From Cornus controversa (Eukaryota > Streptophyta > Magnoliopsida > Cornales > Cornaceae), in the NCBI GenBank assembly GCA_026545225.1, contig CM048849.1:42618336-42682335 (forward strand): a stretch of 64,000 nt of DNA. The letters are read 5' to 3'. The notes under the pieces are model-generated. The model saw nothing but the letters and a program-made list of their open reading frames with translations, did not search any database and was not told the origin of the DNA. Shown here one piece after another: positions 30,598 to 42,157 of the stretch. The first letter of the stretch is position 1; every line of letters starts with the position of its first letter. The position numbers and the translations under genes were made by a program.

Positions 30598-32829
30598 CCC
30601 AAAATGCCATTAACGAACTCCTTTTATGCCAGCGTTTTTAATTAACATTCTAATTAGGTTGTTGTTCGATGTTCGTCTTTTGTAGCCATTTTATCCTTGC
30701 AGTTGAGCTTAAAGAAAAAAATTGACAATCAACTATAATGCTTGAACCTACAATGAGTCAATGACCTTCCAAGTAGAGGACAGGCTATGTATTTCTACTC
30801 ACGAATTAAAATTGGTACTTAACATGGCTCTTTGAATTGGTTTTTATTTGCTCTTCTGTCGATTTTAACTTTGATGATTAGTAAGTTGAAATTTTTAGTT
30901 CAATTAATTAATCAAACCAACACAAACGAACAAAATAAAAAATTTGATATATATAACATACCACCAAGCTGTACCTTAGCGGTACTTCAACACATTTCAA
31001 AGTAGAAGGTTGAGGGTTCAAGTGTCTATAGGGACAAAGTACGTGCGTGAGTTTCTTGCCAAGGATGATTAGCGTACCTGCCACACTGAAAATTCATGCA
31101 GGGTTCTTTATTTGGAGGCATCTCTCTCTGTGTATCAGTTTCTCAAGGCCTTTAGCAATAAATCAACAGCATCCCTCATACAATCTAGTGAATTATGAAA
31201 GCTAACAGTCAAGGCTTGTGACATCAAATTAGGATTCCGTCCAATATATTAGATATTTAGACGAGCATTACAGACCTGCAGATACGATCCTTCCACAATA
31301 ATCAGGGTGACCCTTAGGAACAAGTATTGAGTTTGCCTCCATCAATGTTAACATAGCCATCATGTGGATAACAGATAGTAATTCAAACCAAGAGTTTGCT
31401 ATACAGATTTCTCATAGCTTTCATGCGCCACTGTGGGCAGTAACCAAAGATAGCCAATCCTCAGTGTTTCATGAATAATGGAGGAGAAGGTTTGGTAGTG
31501 TGTGATTCATCAAATGTTTTTTTTTGTTAAAAGCTAAACTAATTTTTAGATTACAGGAAGAGGTTTTGTGTTTTCATAGTTAAAAAGAAATTCGAAGAGT
31601 GGAAATTGAAGGTGATGCTCAAGAAACTGTTGATGCAAGAAATAAGAAAAAAAATTCTTTTTAGTGATCAAGGTTGGAAAACATATATTGCAAATACAAA
31701 CCTAGATAACAAAAGTTAAAACCAAATAACGCTATGCGAGGAACCAAGAACCAAGATTACATGACATTCAGTTTGCAATCCTAAACTGGAGGATGGTTTG
31801 GGCATCCCTCATATTGACATTGCAAACAACGTTGTCGTTCTTCGACAGATTTGGAGCAGCAAGGCATTTAGGGTAAATGGGTTAAGGCATACATACCTGA
31901 TTTGGAGCAGCAACCTCTAGTGCATCAAAATCCCACCAAAATGTTCATGGTGCTAGACATTTTGTCAAACATTTTGACAACCTCAATTGAGACATTTTGT
32001 AGCTTTCTGAAACTCAAAAGTACATGTTAAGATAAAAAATTTGTAAACTCTAAAATCTCATTCTTACTTTTAAATAAATAAATAAATAAACCTTTCCTCC
32101 AAAAATTCTTTTTTTTCTTTTTAAAGACTAGCTGCTGAGATTGAGGATGGATATCATGCAACTGTAAGGTTATTCTGTTATTGCTGCAGAGAATATAAAA
32201 AATAAAAAAGGAAAAATACAGAGCATAGCAAGACAAAGCTCCTTCAAAGAAAATTACAAAGCCATACATTCAAAGTTGGATTGGCAAAAGACAAATATAA
32301 AGGTATAAAATTCAATAATATTTAATGAAAGCTATAAAGACATACCAAGGCGAAATGTTATACATCAATTGAGACATATTGTCAAACATTTAGAAACCAT
32401 ACAAATACACAAAAGAAAAATCATAAAAGGAAAAAAATCATACAAAATTAAGTCTTGCTATAAAGAAAAACATAAAAGGGAAAAAAATGTGTAAGTTACT
32501 CTAATGCTTGGATTACTTGAATGATCAAATGAATTCCTTCTACCTTAATGGTATTGTAGAATAAAGTGACAAAGATCAATGTTTTCGTATGATATATTAT
32601 ATATTATTTTATTATTGTATCCTTCTTGTTTATGTAATCTTTTTATTTCTTTTTTTTTTGAATTTTGTCATTTATTTAATTTTTAGTGAATATTTTGGAT
32701 TAATTATTGTAGATTCAATTATTAATATCCTCTTATTAAGTCAATCAAGTTAAATAGTTATAATTGTTGGAAAATTAAATAATTATATAATTTACAAAAG
32801 AGAGAGAATTATATACCAAGGGCAAAGGT
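30598..32829. other. 3' flank of copy A and spacer
   Basis: About 30600-30930 is the 3' flank, recognisable because it also follows copy B (48506-48742, continued at 58700). Shared phrases include TTCTAATTRGGTTGTTGTT, ATTTTATCCTTGCA and AACTTTGATGATTAGTAAGT. From there to 32829 I see no gene or definite element, only AT-rich sequence. Confidence 0.5.
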
Positions 32830-33225
32830 ACGGTGGCTCCCCATTGTAATACTTTAATCTGGGTTTTGTTTGTTTATGATGGTATGGTTGTGGTTTTTTT
32901 TTTTCAGTGCTCATTTGAATCAAAACTTCACCGTGTAGATTCATAACACTTGAACAAAGTTTCCTCATCAAAGTTTCTTCTCATTGGAGACGATTTCCTT
33001 TTCATTCATCTCTGCTATCTGCACTTCAATAATCAGCTGACCACTCCGTTTCTCTCGCACTGAACAGGATGTCTTGAGGTAGGGGTTTTTTCTCATTTGT
33101 TTATTTTCTGTTCTTTTTGGTTGATTTCTCAATATATCTCTCATCCTCTCTCTAATTTATTTTCTCATTCTTTCAAGCAAAAGATAAAGAAGAATCAAGA
33201 ACACACAATCACGCAAAAACAATAA
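32830..33225 (+). repeat. Duplicated 5' flank of copy B, first copy
   Basis: This stretch and 34035-34430 are diverged direct repeats (TGATGGTATGGTTGTGGTTT, CTCATTTGAATMAAAAYTTCA, GTGTAGATT, GATTTCTCAATA, AAAGAAGAAYCAAGAA). In the second copy the repeat runs straight into the ankyrin exon 1 remnant. Here it runs into a LINE. So the upstream region of copy B was duplicated and the first unit lost its gene. Confidence 0.75.
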
Positions 33226-33990
33226 AGAACTTATAATGTTATATTTTAGAGAGCAAATAAGGATTTCTTCTCCATCAAAGAATCTTCTATTTTTCTTGCA
33301 CCACAGCTCCACCAAATACGAAGAGGAGTGGCCCTTTAAGCATCTCTGGCTCGGTTCTCCACCTTACACCATTTCCAAGCCTCAAAAGTGTCAACTGTGA
33401 AGCCAGGAGATGCCCAAAACATACCAAAAACATAATCAAACTTCTCTCACAACTAGACAGTGCAAAAAAGATGATTCACCTACGCATCTGTTTTCTTGCA
33501 CATATAACACCAATTAACCACAACATATCTCCTTCTTCCGAGCTTGTCTAAAGTCAAGATCCTACCAAAATAGGTTGTCCATGCGAAGAAAGTCACTCGT
33601 AAGAGCGCTTTTGATCTCCAAATAGCCTCCCAAAAAAAAGAAGACATTTTAAACGTAAGAAGACTCTGCTAGAAATATTGCACTCCAAAAACCCCGTTCA
33701 AAGAATGGTTCCAGATCATCTCATCTGCCCCATCCCCTTCCACTTTTTGACTATAAAGGAGAGCGAGGAACTCTGTTACCTTAGTGAGATCCCAATCGTG
33801 AAACTCTCTCCGAAATTGCACGCCCCAAGTCGATCTTTCGTTATTGAATCGATAATGGTTGGCGACCAGGGCATGTCTATCCATAGCAATCCTGAAAAGC
33901 CGCGAGAATCTATGAGTCAAAATAGAGTCTCCACAACAGTCATCTTCCCAAAATCTAACACATCTACCACTCTTGACTCTGAATCAAATG
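33226..33990 (-). pseudogene. L1 LINE ORF2 3' fragment
   Basis: The minus strand reads FRREFHDWDLTKVTEFLALL, then DEMIWNHSLNGVFGVQYF, RILTLDKLGRRRYVVVNWCY and a changed zinc-binding tail. This is the post-RT and zf-RVT region of plant L1 ORF2, with frameshifts and stops. It is about 80-90% alike (by eye) to 35540-36200 of the larger LINE nearby. It sits between the two copies of the duplicated 5' flank. Confidence 0.85.
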
Positions 33991-34034
33991 CGTTTGGAAA
34001 ACTCATCCCAACCGATGAGGGCAATGATATGGTA

Positions 34035-34430
34035 ACTCCCCCCATTGGATTACTTCAATTTGGGTTTTAAAAGGTTCTGTTTGTTTCTGATGGTATGGTT
34101 GTGGTTTTGTTTTTAGTGCTCATTTGAATAAAAATTTCATCGTGTAGATTTAAAACACTTGAACAAAGTTCCTTTCCAAAGGTTCTTCTCTTTGGAGACA
34201 ATTTCCTTCTCTTTCTCTCTACTTTGTGCACTGCAATCATCAGTTGATCACTCTCTGTTTCTCTCCCTCTGAACATAATACCTTGAGGTATGGTTTTCTT
34301 CTCATTTGTTTCCAAAATTTGGAAAACTTTATTTTCTGTTCTTTTTAATTGATTTCTCAATACTTCTCTCATTCTCTCATCCTTTTCAAGCAAAGGGTAA
34401 AGAAGAACCAAGAAAACACAAACATGCACA
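34035..34430 (+). repeat. Duplicated 5' flank of copy B, second copy
   Basis: Counterpart of 32830-33225, directly upstream of the exon 1 remnant of ankyrin copy B. It contains a CT-rich stretch (34205-34275) as expected for a plant promoter or leader. Confidence 0.75.
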
Positions 34431-34442
34431 CACATTTGTATG

Positions 34443-35030
34443 ATGGATCCAGTCTTATACAACATTGTTGTAGATGGGAATGTATTAGTCTTTAGGCAAA
34501 ACGCTGATCAACTTCAAGTCCAAGTGACCCCCAACAGAAACACAGTCCTCCACGCCGCAGCTCAGTTCAAAAAAATAGTGTATAAGGGAGATTTTACGAT
34601 AGTGTGGCTTATCACTGCTTTGTTCCACCAATATTAAAGGCGATACTGCACTTCACATTACTGCAAGTGAGGGATACACCCATATAGCAAAACACTCATT
34701 GGATATCCAAAGAACTTGGAGAGGACCTTGAAATCGGGACTAGAATTACCAAGGAGATGCTCATGAGGATGATCAATGTAGAGGGTGACACAACCTTGAA
34801 CCAAGCTGTACGATATATTGGTAGTAGAGATATGGTTTTGCTTTTGACAAAAGAAGACTTCAAGTTTGTATATCCACCCAATAATACTGAGGAGACTTTC
34901 TTTTCATAGTTGCCAAGAGACCTTTTATAGATGTTTTGTCCAATTTCTTGGAGAATTGCACGTCTTACCGTGGCCCAAATGGAAGAACAACTTTCCACGT
35001 AGCAACAATGACGTATAACAAAGTTAGTTG
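34443..35030 (+). pseudogene. Ankyrin/PGG copy B, exon 1 remnant
   Basis: Starts MDPVLYNIVVDGNVLVFRQN like copy A, then DQLQVQVTPN and VLHAAAQF. The frame then breaks near 34570 and ends at a stop about 34635. Further homology continues in other frames (GDTALHITASEGYTHIAK-like near 34640, EGDT.LNQAVR near 34780, ERTTFHVATMTYNK-like near 34990). At the exon end the donor of copy A (AAAGGTAGTT) reads AAAGTTAGTT. Homologous intron sequence (GCTAACTAAATCTTTT) follows. Clearly a pseudogene. Confidence 0.92.
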
Positions 35031-35389
35031 CTAACTAAATCTTTTTTATATGTTTTTCATTCTTTTTCTTATTTTCTTCATTTTCAACCTAACAAAATAG
35101 AAATACCTTTTTTTCTTTCCTTCTATATTGTGTTCCTAAGAATTCATTGTCTCTTATACAACATAAAGTTTTAAATTGAAGGAACCACACACATCATAGA
35201 AAGTAAAATCAATTCAATCATAAAAACCTCACACATTGCTTAGTTATGTGGAATACAGTTTAAAAGGGCAAAATTTTTTACATATCAATGATAAATATAA
35301 GTATAGTCTATTAAAGTTATGTCTGCTATTGACATGATTCTGATTATTTACAGGGTAAATGATCAGTCTTAAATTTCTCTCTAATAACA

Positions 35390-38300
35390 TTTTTTTTTAT
35401 AAATATGGTTTCATTAAAAGAGCTCAAAAGGGAAGCGCGCCCAAGAACAAACAAAAGGCCAAGAAAGGTTAGCTAAAATCTCAAACTATCCACAAAGTCT
35501 AAATAATCCCCCAAAGATTTAGAGTTTCGCCCATTTACCCTAAAAAATAAAGAACTCATAATGTTATATTTTAGAGACTAAATAGGGATTTCTTCTCCCT
35601 CAAAGGATCTCCTATTTCTCTCGCACTACAACCTCCACCAAATACAAAGGGACGTGACCCTTCAACCATCTCTGACTCGGCTCTCCACTGTACACCCTTT
35701 TCAGGCCTCAACTATGGAGCCAGGAGACACCCAAAACATACCAAAAACTAGCAAAACATAGCCCAAATAGCTCTTGCAACTAGACAGTGCAAAAGAAGAT
35801 AATTCATTGACCCCTCTGTTTTCTTGAACATACAACACCAATTAACCACAACATGTCTCTTTCTTCTGAGGTTGTCCATGTGAAGAAAGCCACCTTTAAG
35901 GGGGCTTTTGATCTCCAAATAGCCTTCAAATGGAAAGAAAACATTTGAATCGTAAAAAGACTCTGATAGAAAGATTGCATTCCAAAAACCCCATTTAAAG
36001 AATGTTTCCAGATCATCTCATCTGCCATTTCCCCTTATACTTTTTGACCGTAAAGGAGAGCTAGGAACTCTGTTACCTCCGTGAATTTGCAATCGTGAAA
36101 CTCTTTCTGAAACAATACGTCCTAAGTCATTCTTCCGCTATCGAGTTAATAGTAGTTGGTGACCAAGACATGTCTGTCCATAACAATCCTGAAAATATGG
36201 CATGTCTGCCATTCTTGACTCTGAATTGAATGTGTTTGAAAAACTCGTCTCATCCCTTTCAAATGAGTTTCTACACTACCACCTCAGCAGGAAATATCAC
36301 CTCACTGGAAGTCCATCCTCAAACACTCTTTTCAGACTCGCTAATAATGACTCTCCTCCACAATCTAAATCTTTCGCTCCCAAATTTCCAAAGCCATTTG
36401 CCCAACCTCTCTATTTGAATGGGGGTGTATACTTTCTCCTAGCTCACCAGGTGGTACTTAAACTCATCTCCCAGACTATCCCATAAGAAGAATCTTTGAA
36501 TCTTTCGAGCCTCTCTATAACCGAGGCTGAAATCTAGAAGAGAGACATAAAATAGGTTAGAAGATTTGAAAGGGTGTTATTCATGAAAGTTACACGTCCC
36601 CCTTTTGTTAAGTACTATTAGTTCTATCCTGCGAGCCTTTGGTCGAAGTGCTCAATGATTAGATCCCAAATGGAAGTCCTCCTCACTGGGGCTCCCAATA
36701 GGAAGACCCAAATAAGAAATCGAAAAGGATCCCACCTTATACCTAAGAATATCTGCAAACTCATGAATCCCATCTACTACTTCCCCAACTGGCACCATTT
36801 TACACTTCCCAATATTGATATTCAAATATGACACAACTTGAAAGCAAATTAACACACATCTTAGAGCTCTCAGCTGTTGCTCCGCCATATCACAACAAAT
36901 GATGGTATTATTTGCAAAAACATATGTGATATAACCAACTGGCTGGAATGCTTTCTACCCATCAAGAACCTTCTAATAAAACCCAACATCTCTTCCCTCC
37001 TCATCAATTTACTAAATGCCTCCATGATAATGATAAAAAGAAAAAAGGAAAGGGGATCCTCCTACAGAATACCTTTAGAGCTAGTGAAAAATTCAGCTGG
37101 TGAACCATTCACCAATATTGAGAACCACACTATTGAGGTACAAAAATGAATCCACTTCCTCCATCTATTCCCGAAACCCATTATTTCCATTATGTACATC
37201 AAAAATTTCTAATTCATATGATCGTAGGCCTTCTAAGTATCAAGTTTACAAAAAACCTCGCACTCCGCTCCTAAGCTTGGAATATATACACTCACTAGCA
37301 ATTAAAACCGAATCAACAATTTGACAGCCTCCAACATAAGCATTCTAGGTATCTGAAATCACCCAATCCATCACCTTACTTAATCAATTTGCTAGAACTT
37401 ATCAATAAGCTTGTAGACACTACCTATCAAACTAATAAGCCTGAAGTCCTTTGATTTAATATCCCCACCCTTCTTAGGGAAAAGAACAATGAAAATTGTA
37501 TTGAGGTTCTTCTTGATCTGCCTTTGCAAATGAAAGGTGTTAAAGACTTCTGTAATCTCCTCTTTGATAGTCTCCTAATTCTGGTGGGGAAAAACCATTG
37601 AAAACCCATATGGGCTAGGAACTTTGTTACCATCACAATTCCTCAGAGCCTCCTCCACTTCCTCAATCCCAAAAGGCCTTTCAAGCCAAACCTTGTTCTC
37701 CTCTGAAATACTCTCAAACGCAAGCCCATCAAGTAGCAGCCTCCAAGAAGTGGTTTCCATGTACATGTTCTGGTAGTAAGACACAATTCTCCTCTAAATA
37801 TCCTCTTCATTGCTTAGAAAAATTCTATCAATGCAGATTCTGACAATATGGTTGCCCTGTCTTTATATATTTGATACCTATGAAAAAACTTCGTGTTCTG
37901 GTCTTATTCCTTCAACCACAAAGCTCAAGACCTCTGATGCCAAGAAATCTCTTCCTTATTTTCAATCTCCCCAAACTTTGCCTTGTATTCCTCTCTCTTA
38001 TAAGTCTCTAACTCATCCAATCCCTCTCTCCCCTCCTTACGGTACATATTCAAAAAATTTCGTAAAGATTCTATTCTTGCGCCATTCTAAGTTGCCAAAA
38101 ATCTTTTTATTTCATTTTTTTATGTCCCTTTTCAAAGTCGAAGTTTACTTGCTAATCAGAAGCTTAGATTACCCCTGATTTTATACCCGGTCCACTAGAA
38201 CCGAACTCTATCCTTAAACCCTTAAGCTTTAAGCCACATGTTCTCGAAACAAAAAAAGGGTTGTCCCTCTGCTCAAGCCTCCACAATCTAAAAGAATATG

Positions 38301-39060
38301 AATATGAATATGAATATGATCCGTAGCAAGTCTAGCTAGAGCAAATTGTACCAGATTTAGGAACTTTTCCTCCAAATCTCTCGAGATCAAAAACTTTCCA
38401 AGCAGGACAAAATAGGTGACTCACAGCCACTAGTGCATGTGAATTGAGCTCCTCCAATGAAAGATCATTGAGATGATGCTCTCGTGTAAATCCCTCACTA
38501 GGAACCCTAACGATGTTAAAGTCCCCTCTTACACATCACAGAACTAACGACATATCCCGAATAAGATTCAACTCCTCCCATAACCACTTACTCTCCAAAT
38601 CATTCACTGGTCCATACACCCTATAGAACATGCAATGAGAACCATTTTCCTCCAATTTTGAGCTTCATCGGTAAACAATTCTCCCCTTCATCATAGTCAA
38701 CATACGAGATGAGATTTCTAAGCTCTCTCTCCCCTTCTAAGTAGGCGTCTTCTTTTATTTCTTCAATTTTCATTCATTTCTTATAAATTGAAACAAGTCA
38801 TCAACTCCCTCATTGTTCCCAGCATAAGAGAGTCCTAAAAACCTCCCAATCGATCCAACATTCTCCAAATCCCAACCCCTAGTCCCTCTTTCCAAGAAAG
38901 GAACCATTCTACTATATTCTTCTCGACAAATCCTAACAACTGCCAAAGAAGTGACTACACCCGCCTCTCTAGTATCTTCCCAAACCAGAGACAAAAGCTT
39001 GAAAGGATCAATTTCAGAATTTCTAGCTCGCTCCTCTTGTTTGTAAGAACTTTGATGACA
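35390..39060 (-). mobile_element. L1 LINE, degenerate but nearly complete ORF2 order
   Basis: On the minus strand the order is that of a plant L1 element. An N-terminal piece comes first (38994-38770: VVRICREEYSRMVPFLERGT). Endonuclease remnants follow near 38660-38440 (FYRVYGPVNDLESKWLWEEL, GDFNIVR). Reverse transcriptase comes next (37784-37400: FESISEENKVWLERPFGIEE, NCDGNKVPSPYGFSM, PKKGGDIKSKDFRLISLI) with its later part at 36888-36652 (CFQVVSYLNINIGKCKMVPV, ISYLGLPIGSPSE). The zf-RVT region (36028-35800: WKHSLNGVFGMQSFYQSLF, IWRSKAPLKVAFFTW) ends it. The tail is a T-run at 35390-35398 (poly(A) on the minus strand). Many frameshifts and stops. It was inserted in intron 1 of ankyrin copy B. 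Confidence 0.9.
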
Positions 39061-39837
39061 GTTCTCTATTCGAATGTCTGGATTGCAGAATTTATGACCA
39101 TCGCTTGGCTCCCCATCTGTATGCTATTCAAGTGATTTGTCTATCATCACAAATTGTCCTTTTATCCTCGTATAAACCCGTTCTTTTAGTGCTTACCTAG
39201 CAAGTATAGATAATTCTATAAAAGTGACGGATCCGTATCATGCTCATATTCGATACAGATACTCACAGATACATTAATATTTCATTTGTGTGATTTGGAT
39301 TGATAGCATGGGGCTTTGATGATTATTCATCCTAATTATTTAATTAACTGTTCAATTATCATATCATACTCCACTTTGGAGATTGAAGGAAAGTGAACAT
39401 AGAATTGCTATGAAGAGGTACAACTGTACAATATTGTTGGCTATAAATGGCATTGATGCCACAACATTTGGCTTTTAACATTGAAACATTGGTGTTAACT
39501 AAAATTGATCTCCATTATTTTGACACGTGGTACCTTTTTAATGAATGCTCTTCATTATCCTTGATAATTGAAACTTGTACTTTTTATAATAGAAATGTAA
39601 AACATTCATTGGAGGGGGTACTTGTCAAAATACCTCCAGGGTATGTAGACTTTCTCCTCATTTATAGGAGACAACTGAAATGATGTCTAAGGCGATCAAT
39701 TACAGAGTCTTCACAAGTTAATCCAAGCAAAAGTTTGGATTGCAACTTGTGGTTTTTTCTGTTAGGATTTTCACATAAAAGGTTTAGCGACAAATTGTCC
39801 TTTTATCCTCATATATACCCGTTCTTTTAGTGCTTAC
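39061..39837. repeat. Spacer with direct repeat of a hAT end and its flank
   Basis: About 39150-39280 repeats 39790-39916 (ACAAATTGTCCTTTTATCCT through TTAGTGCTTACCTAG and TGATACRGATACTC). The repeat includes host flank and the first about 80 bp of the hAT element at 39838, so it arose after that insertion. No gene seen. Confidence 0.65.
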
Positions 39838-40396
39838 CTAGGAAGTACAAATGCTTCTACAAGAGTGACAGACCCATATCATGTCCATATTAGATACGGA
39901 TACTCATGAATACGTGTTCGATACTTCCTAAATGTATCTATAACTTGAAAATATATTTTGTTATTTCTAACACGTATCCAATACTTTTTAGATATTTTAA
40001 AACATATTTTTAACAATTTTTAAACATTAAAATGTTCGTTTTGCCAACAATAATATCATAGTATAATTGTTAAAAAAAGTTTAAAATTTATTTTCAAAAG
40101 AAGTATTAAGATATATTTATATATATATCATTATTTAGTACACAATTTATCCATTGCAAATTATCCAATATGAATCTTAACTCTTATTTTATTTGTTAAT
40201 CATAATTTTTTTTATAAAGAAATGTTAGTAACAATATATATAACATAAAATCATTTTTTTAATATATAAAAATATATTTTATTATTTTTATATTGCCATA
40301 TCTTACCGTACACATCATATTTTTTTTAGATTTGTCATATCGCCGTACTCGTATTATGTCGTATTTGTATCCGATATCCATATTCATGCTTCCTGG
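39838..40396. mobile_element. Non-autonomous hAT element, exact 8-bp target duplication
   Basis: Short inverted ends CTAGGAAG / CTTCCTGG with longer imperfect inverted GATACGGATACT / TATCCGATATCC motifs. Flanked by GTGCTTAC at 39830-39837 and 40397-40404. The interior is AT-rich without genes. Subterminal CGTATC-type motifs are typical of this plant family. Confidence 0.85.
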
Positions 40397-40423
40397 GTGC
40401 TTACACTTGCATTTACTTTAAGC

Positions 40424-41247
40424 CGAGGGACGGCTCAACATAATTAGAGGTTTTAGGCAAAAAATATTATAGTGGCCCTTTATCATGTAATATTTTAATA
40501 TCAAATATTAGTTAATAATGTTTATATAAACATGCATTCTTATTGAAATTATTATATTTAATTGGACCATTTTCTACTCATAAATCTTTTAATTTTTAAC
40601 AATAATTTTTTGGTGCATAGATATTTGTTGGAATAGAATATAATTTTTGAATAAGATCTTCATTTTTTTTATACTCGGTTCACTTTCTTTCATTCTTTTT
40701 TCATATTATTCCCAAAGCATTTTCTTATCCCACATTTGATTATGAATCTAAGTCACTAATATATTTATCTTTCATTATTGTATTATCTTCTAGTAATTCT
40801 TTTAGATGATTTGATTGTTCATTTATTGATTTTGCACATAAATTTTTTGTTATTTTTACTATTAATTATAACAAAAAATTGTTATATTGAGAGAAGAGAA
40901 AACATGAGGAATTGGGGAACAACAATAAAATTAATAGGAGAAGATGGAAAGTTTTATAATTCCTATTTTTTTACATCAAAGACGTAAAATAGGAAGTAAC
41001 AGAGAGAAAAAAAGAGGAATGTTTTGAGATAAGGTTAGAAATTAGACGTTTTAGAATGAATTAAATTATTTGGGCCTATTATTAAATTTTTGCCATTGGT
41101 TGAGGCCTATCACTACAAGGAAACAAAATTTTTAGGAAGTCTAATAATATTAGAAAATAAGAATTTAAGAACTGTTATTAAGGAAATAAAATCATTTGGA
41201 GGCCTTCTCTTGGGGCCTTAGACAATTGCCTAAATTGAGCTGGCCCT
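40424..41247. mobile_element. Non-autonomous hAT element, same family as 21633-22568
   Basis: Starts CGAGGGACGGCTCAACATAA and ends TTGAGCTGGCCCT. It is similar to the intron 1 copy over most of its length (GGTTTTAGGCA, TAATTGGACCATTTTCTA, TTGGGGCCTTAGACAATTGC). Flanks CTTTAAGC (40416-40423) and ATTTAAGC (41248-41255) are an 8-bp duplication with one change. No transposase. Confidence 0.85.
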
Positions 41248-41584
41248 ATTTAAGCGGTGGGCTTTTGGCAGTCTGCAAGGCCTATTATTGGTGGACTTTC
41301 TACAGACCCACCTGGGTTCTTGGCCTCAATGGGGGGTTTTGCCTTGCAGCCCCATTCCCTTTAGACTTTTTATAGTTTGCTCTTCCTTGGCCCAGCCAGA
41401 TTTTAGTTCTCTCGTTGGCCTTCTTAAGCCTCTTTTTCTTGTTTCATTTAAGAGTTAGCAGGCCTAGCCCTCCCTTGTTTGCAACCCGTTTGCCTCGATT
41501 TTAGGCAGTTTGCTCTTAGAACTATAAGTAATGCCACTTTCACTGATCATTTGCCATTGTGGTTAGCTGAGGTGGTAAATCTTG

Positions 41585-42147
41585 GAGAAATTATTAAGTA
41601 CTTTTGGGACCATTAGTTCCAAGTCAATTATCACTTAACACGTATACAGAAAGTTGAAAAAGAGCTGATATAAAACTGACTCTTTGCTTATTTATGCATC
41701 GGAAAAATAGTTAAAAAATCATATTCTTTATATCAGCTCTTTTTAAAAATCATTCTTATTCAAAAATTATATTTTATTTTCACAAATATTTATGCACTGG
41801 AAAAATAGATAAAAAATTAAGAAATGTATTAGTAGAAAATGGTCCAATTAAATATAATAATTTTAATAAGAATGATTTTTATATAAACATTATTAATTAA
41901 TATTAATGAGTTTGATATAAACTAATAACTATTATTTGATATTAATATATTACATGTTAAAAGGGTACTCTTATATCTTTTGCCTAAGCCCTCAAATTAT
42001 GTTGAGTCGCCCTTGCATTGTGGTGGTAGGCCATTGGTCCCAGGACAATCACCATAAGCAAAAGCTGATATAAAATTGACTCTTTGCTTATGTGTCAAGT
42101 GGTAATTGGCCCAGAACCAAGGCTCCGAGAGTACTTAATACTTTCTT
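41585..42147. mobile_element. TIR element (Mutator-like size duplication) with an embedded hAT fragment
   Basis: Inverted ends GAGAAATTATTAAGTAC... and ...GTACTTAATACTTTCTT extend about 60 bp inwards (TTCCAAGTCAATTATCACTT against AAGTGGTAATTGGCCCAGAA). Flanked by GTAAATCTTG at 41575-41584 and 42148-42157, a 10-bp direct repeat. Inside, 41740-42016 is an inverted 5' part of the hAT family of 40424-41247, ending GAGTCGCCCTTG. The phrase CTGATATAAAACTGACTC occurs on both sides of that fragment. Non-coding. Confidence 0.7.
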
Positions 42148-42157
42148 GTAAATCTTG

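Noticed and set aside
34067..34465. 132-codon minus ORF upstream of copy B exon 1
   Set aside because: It is antisense to the duplicated promoter/leader region and its composition follows the CT-rich tract. No domain seen.
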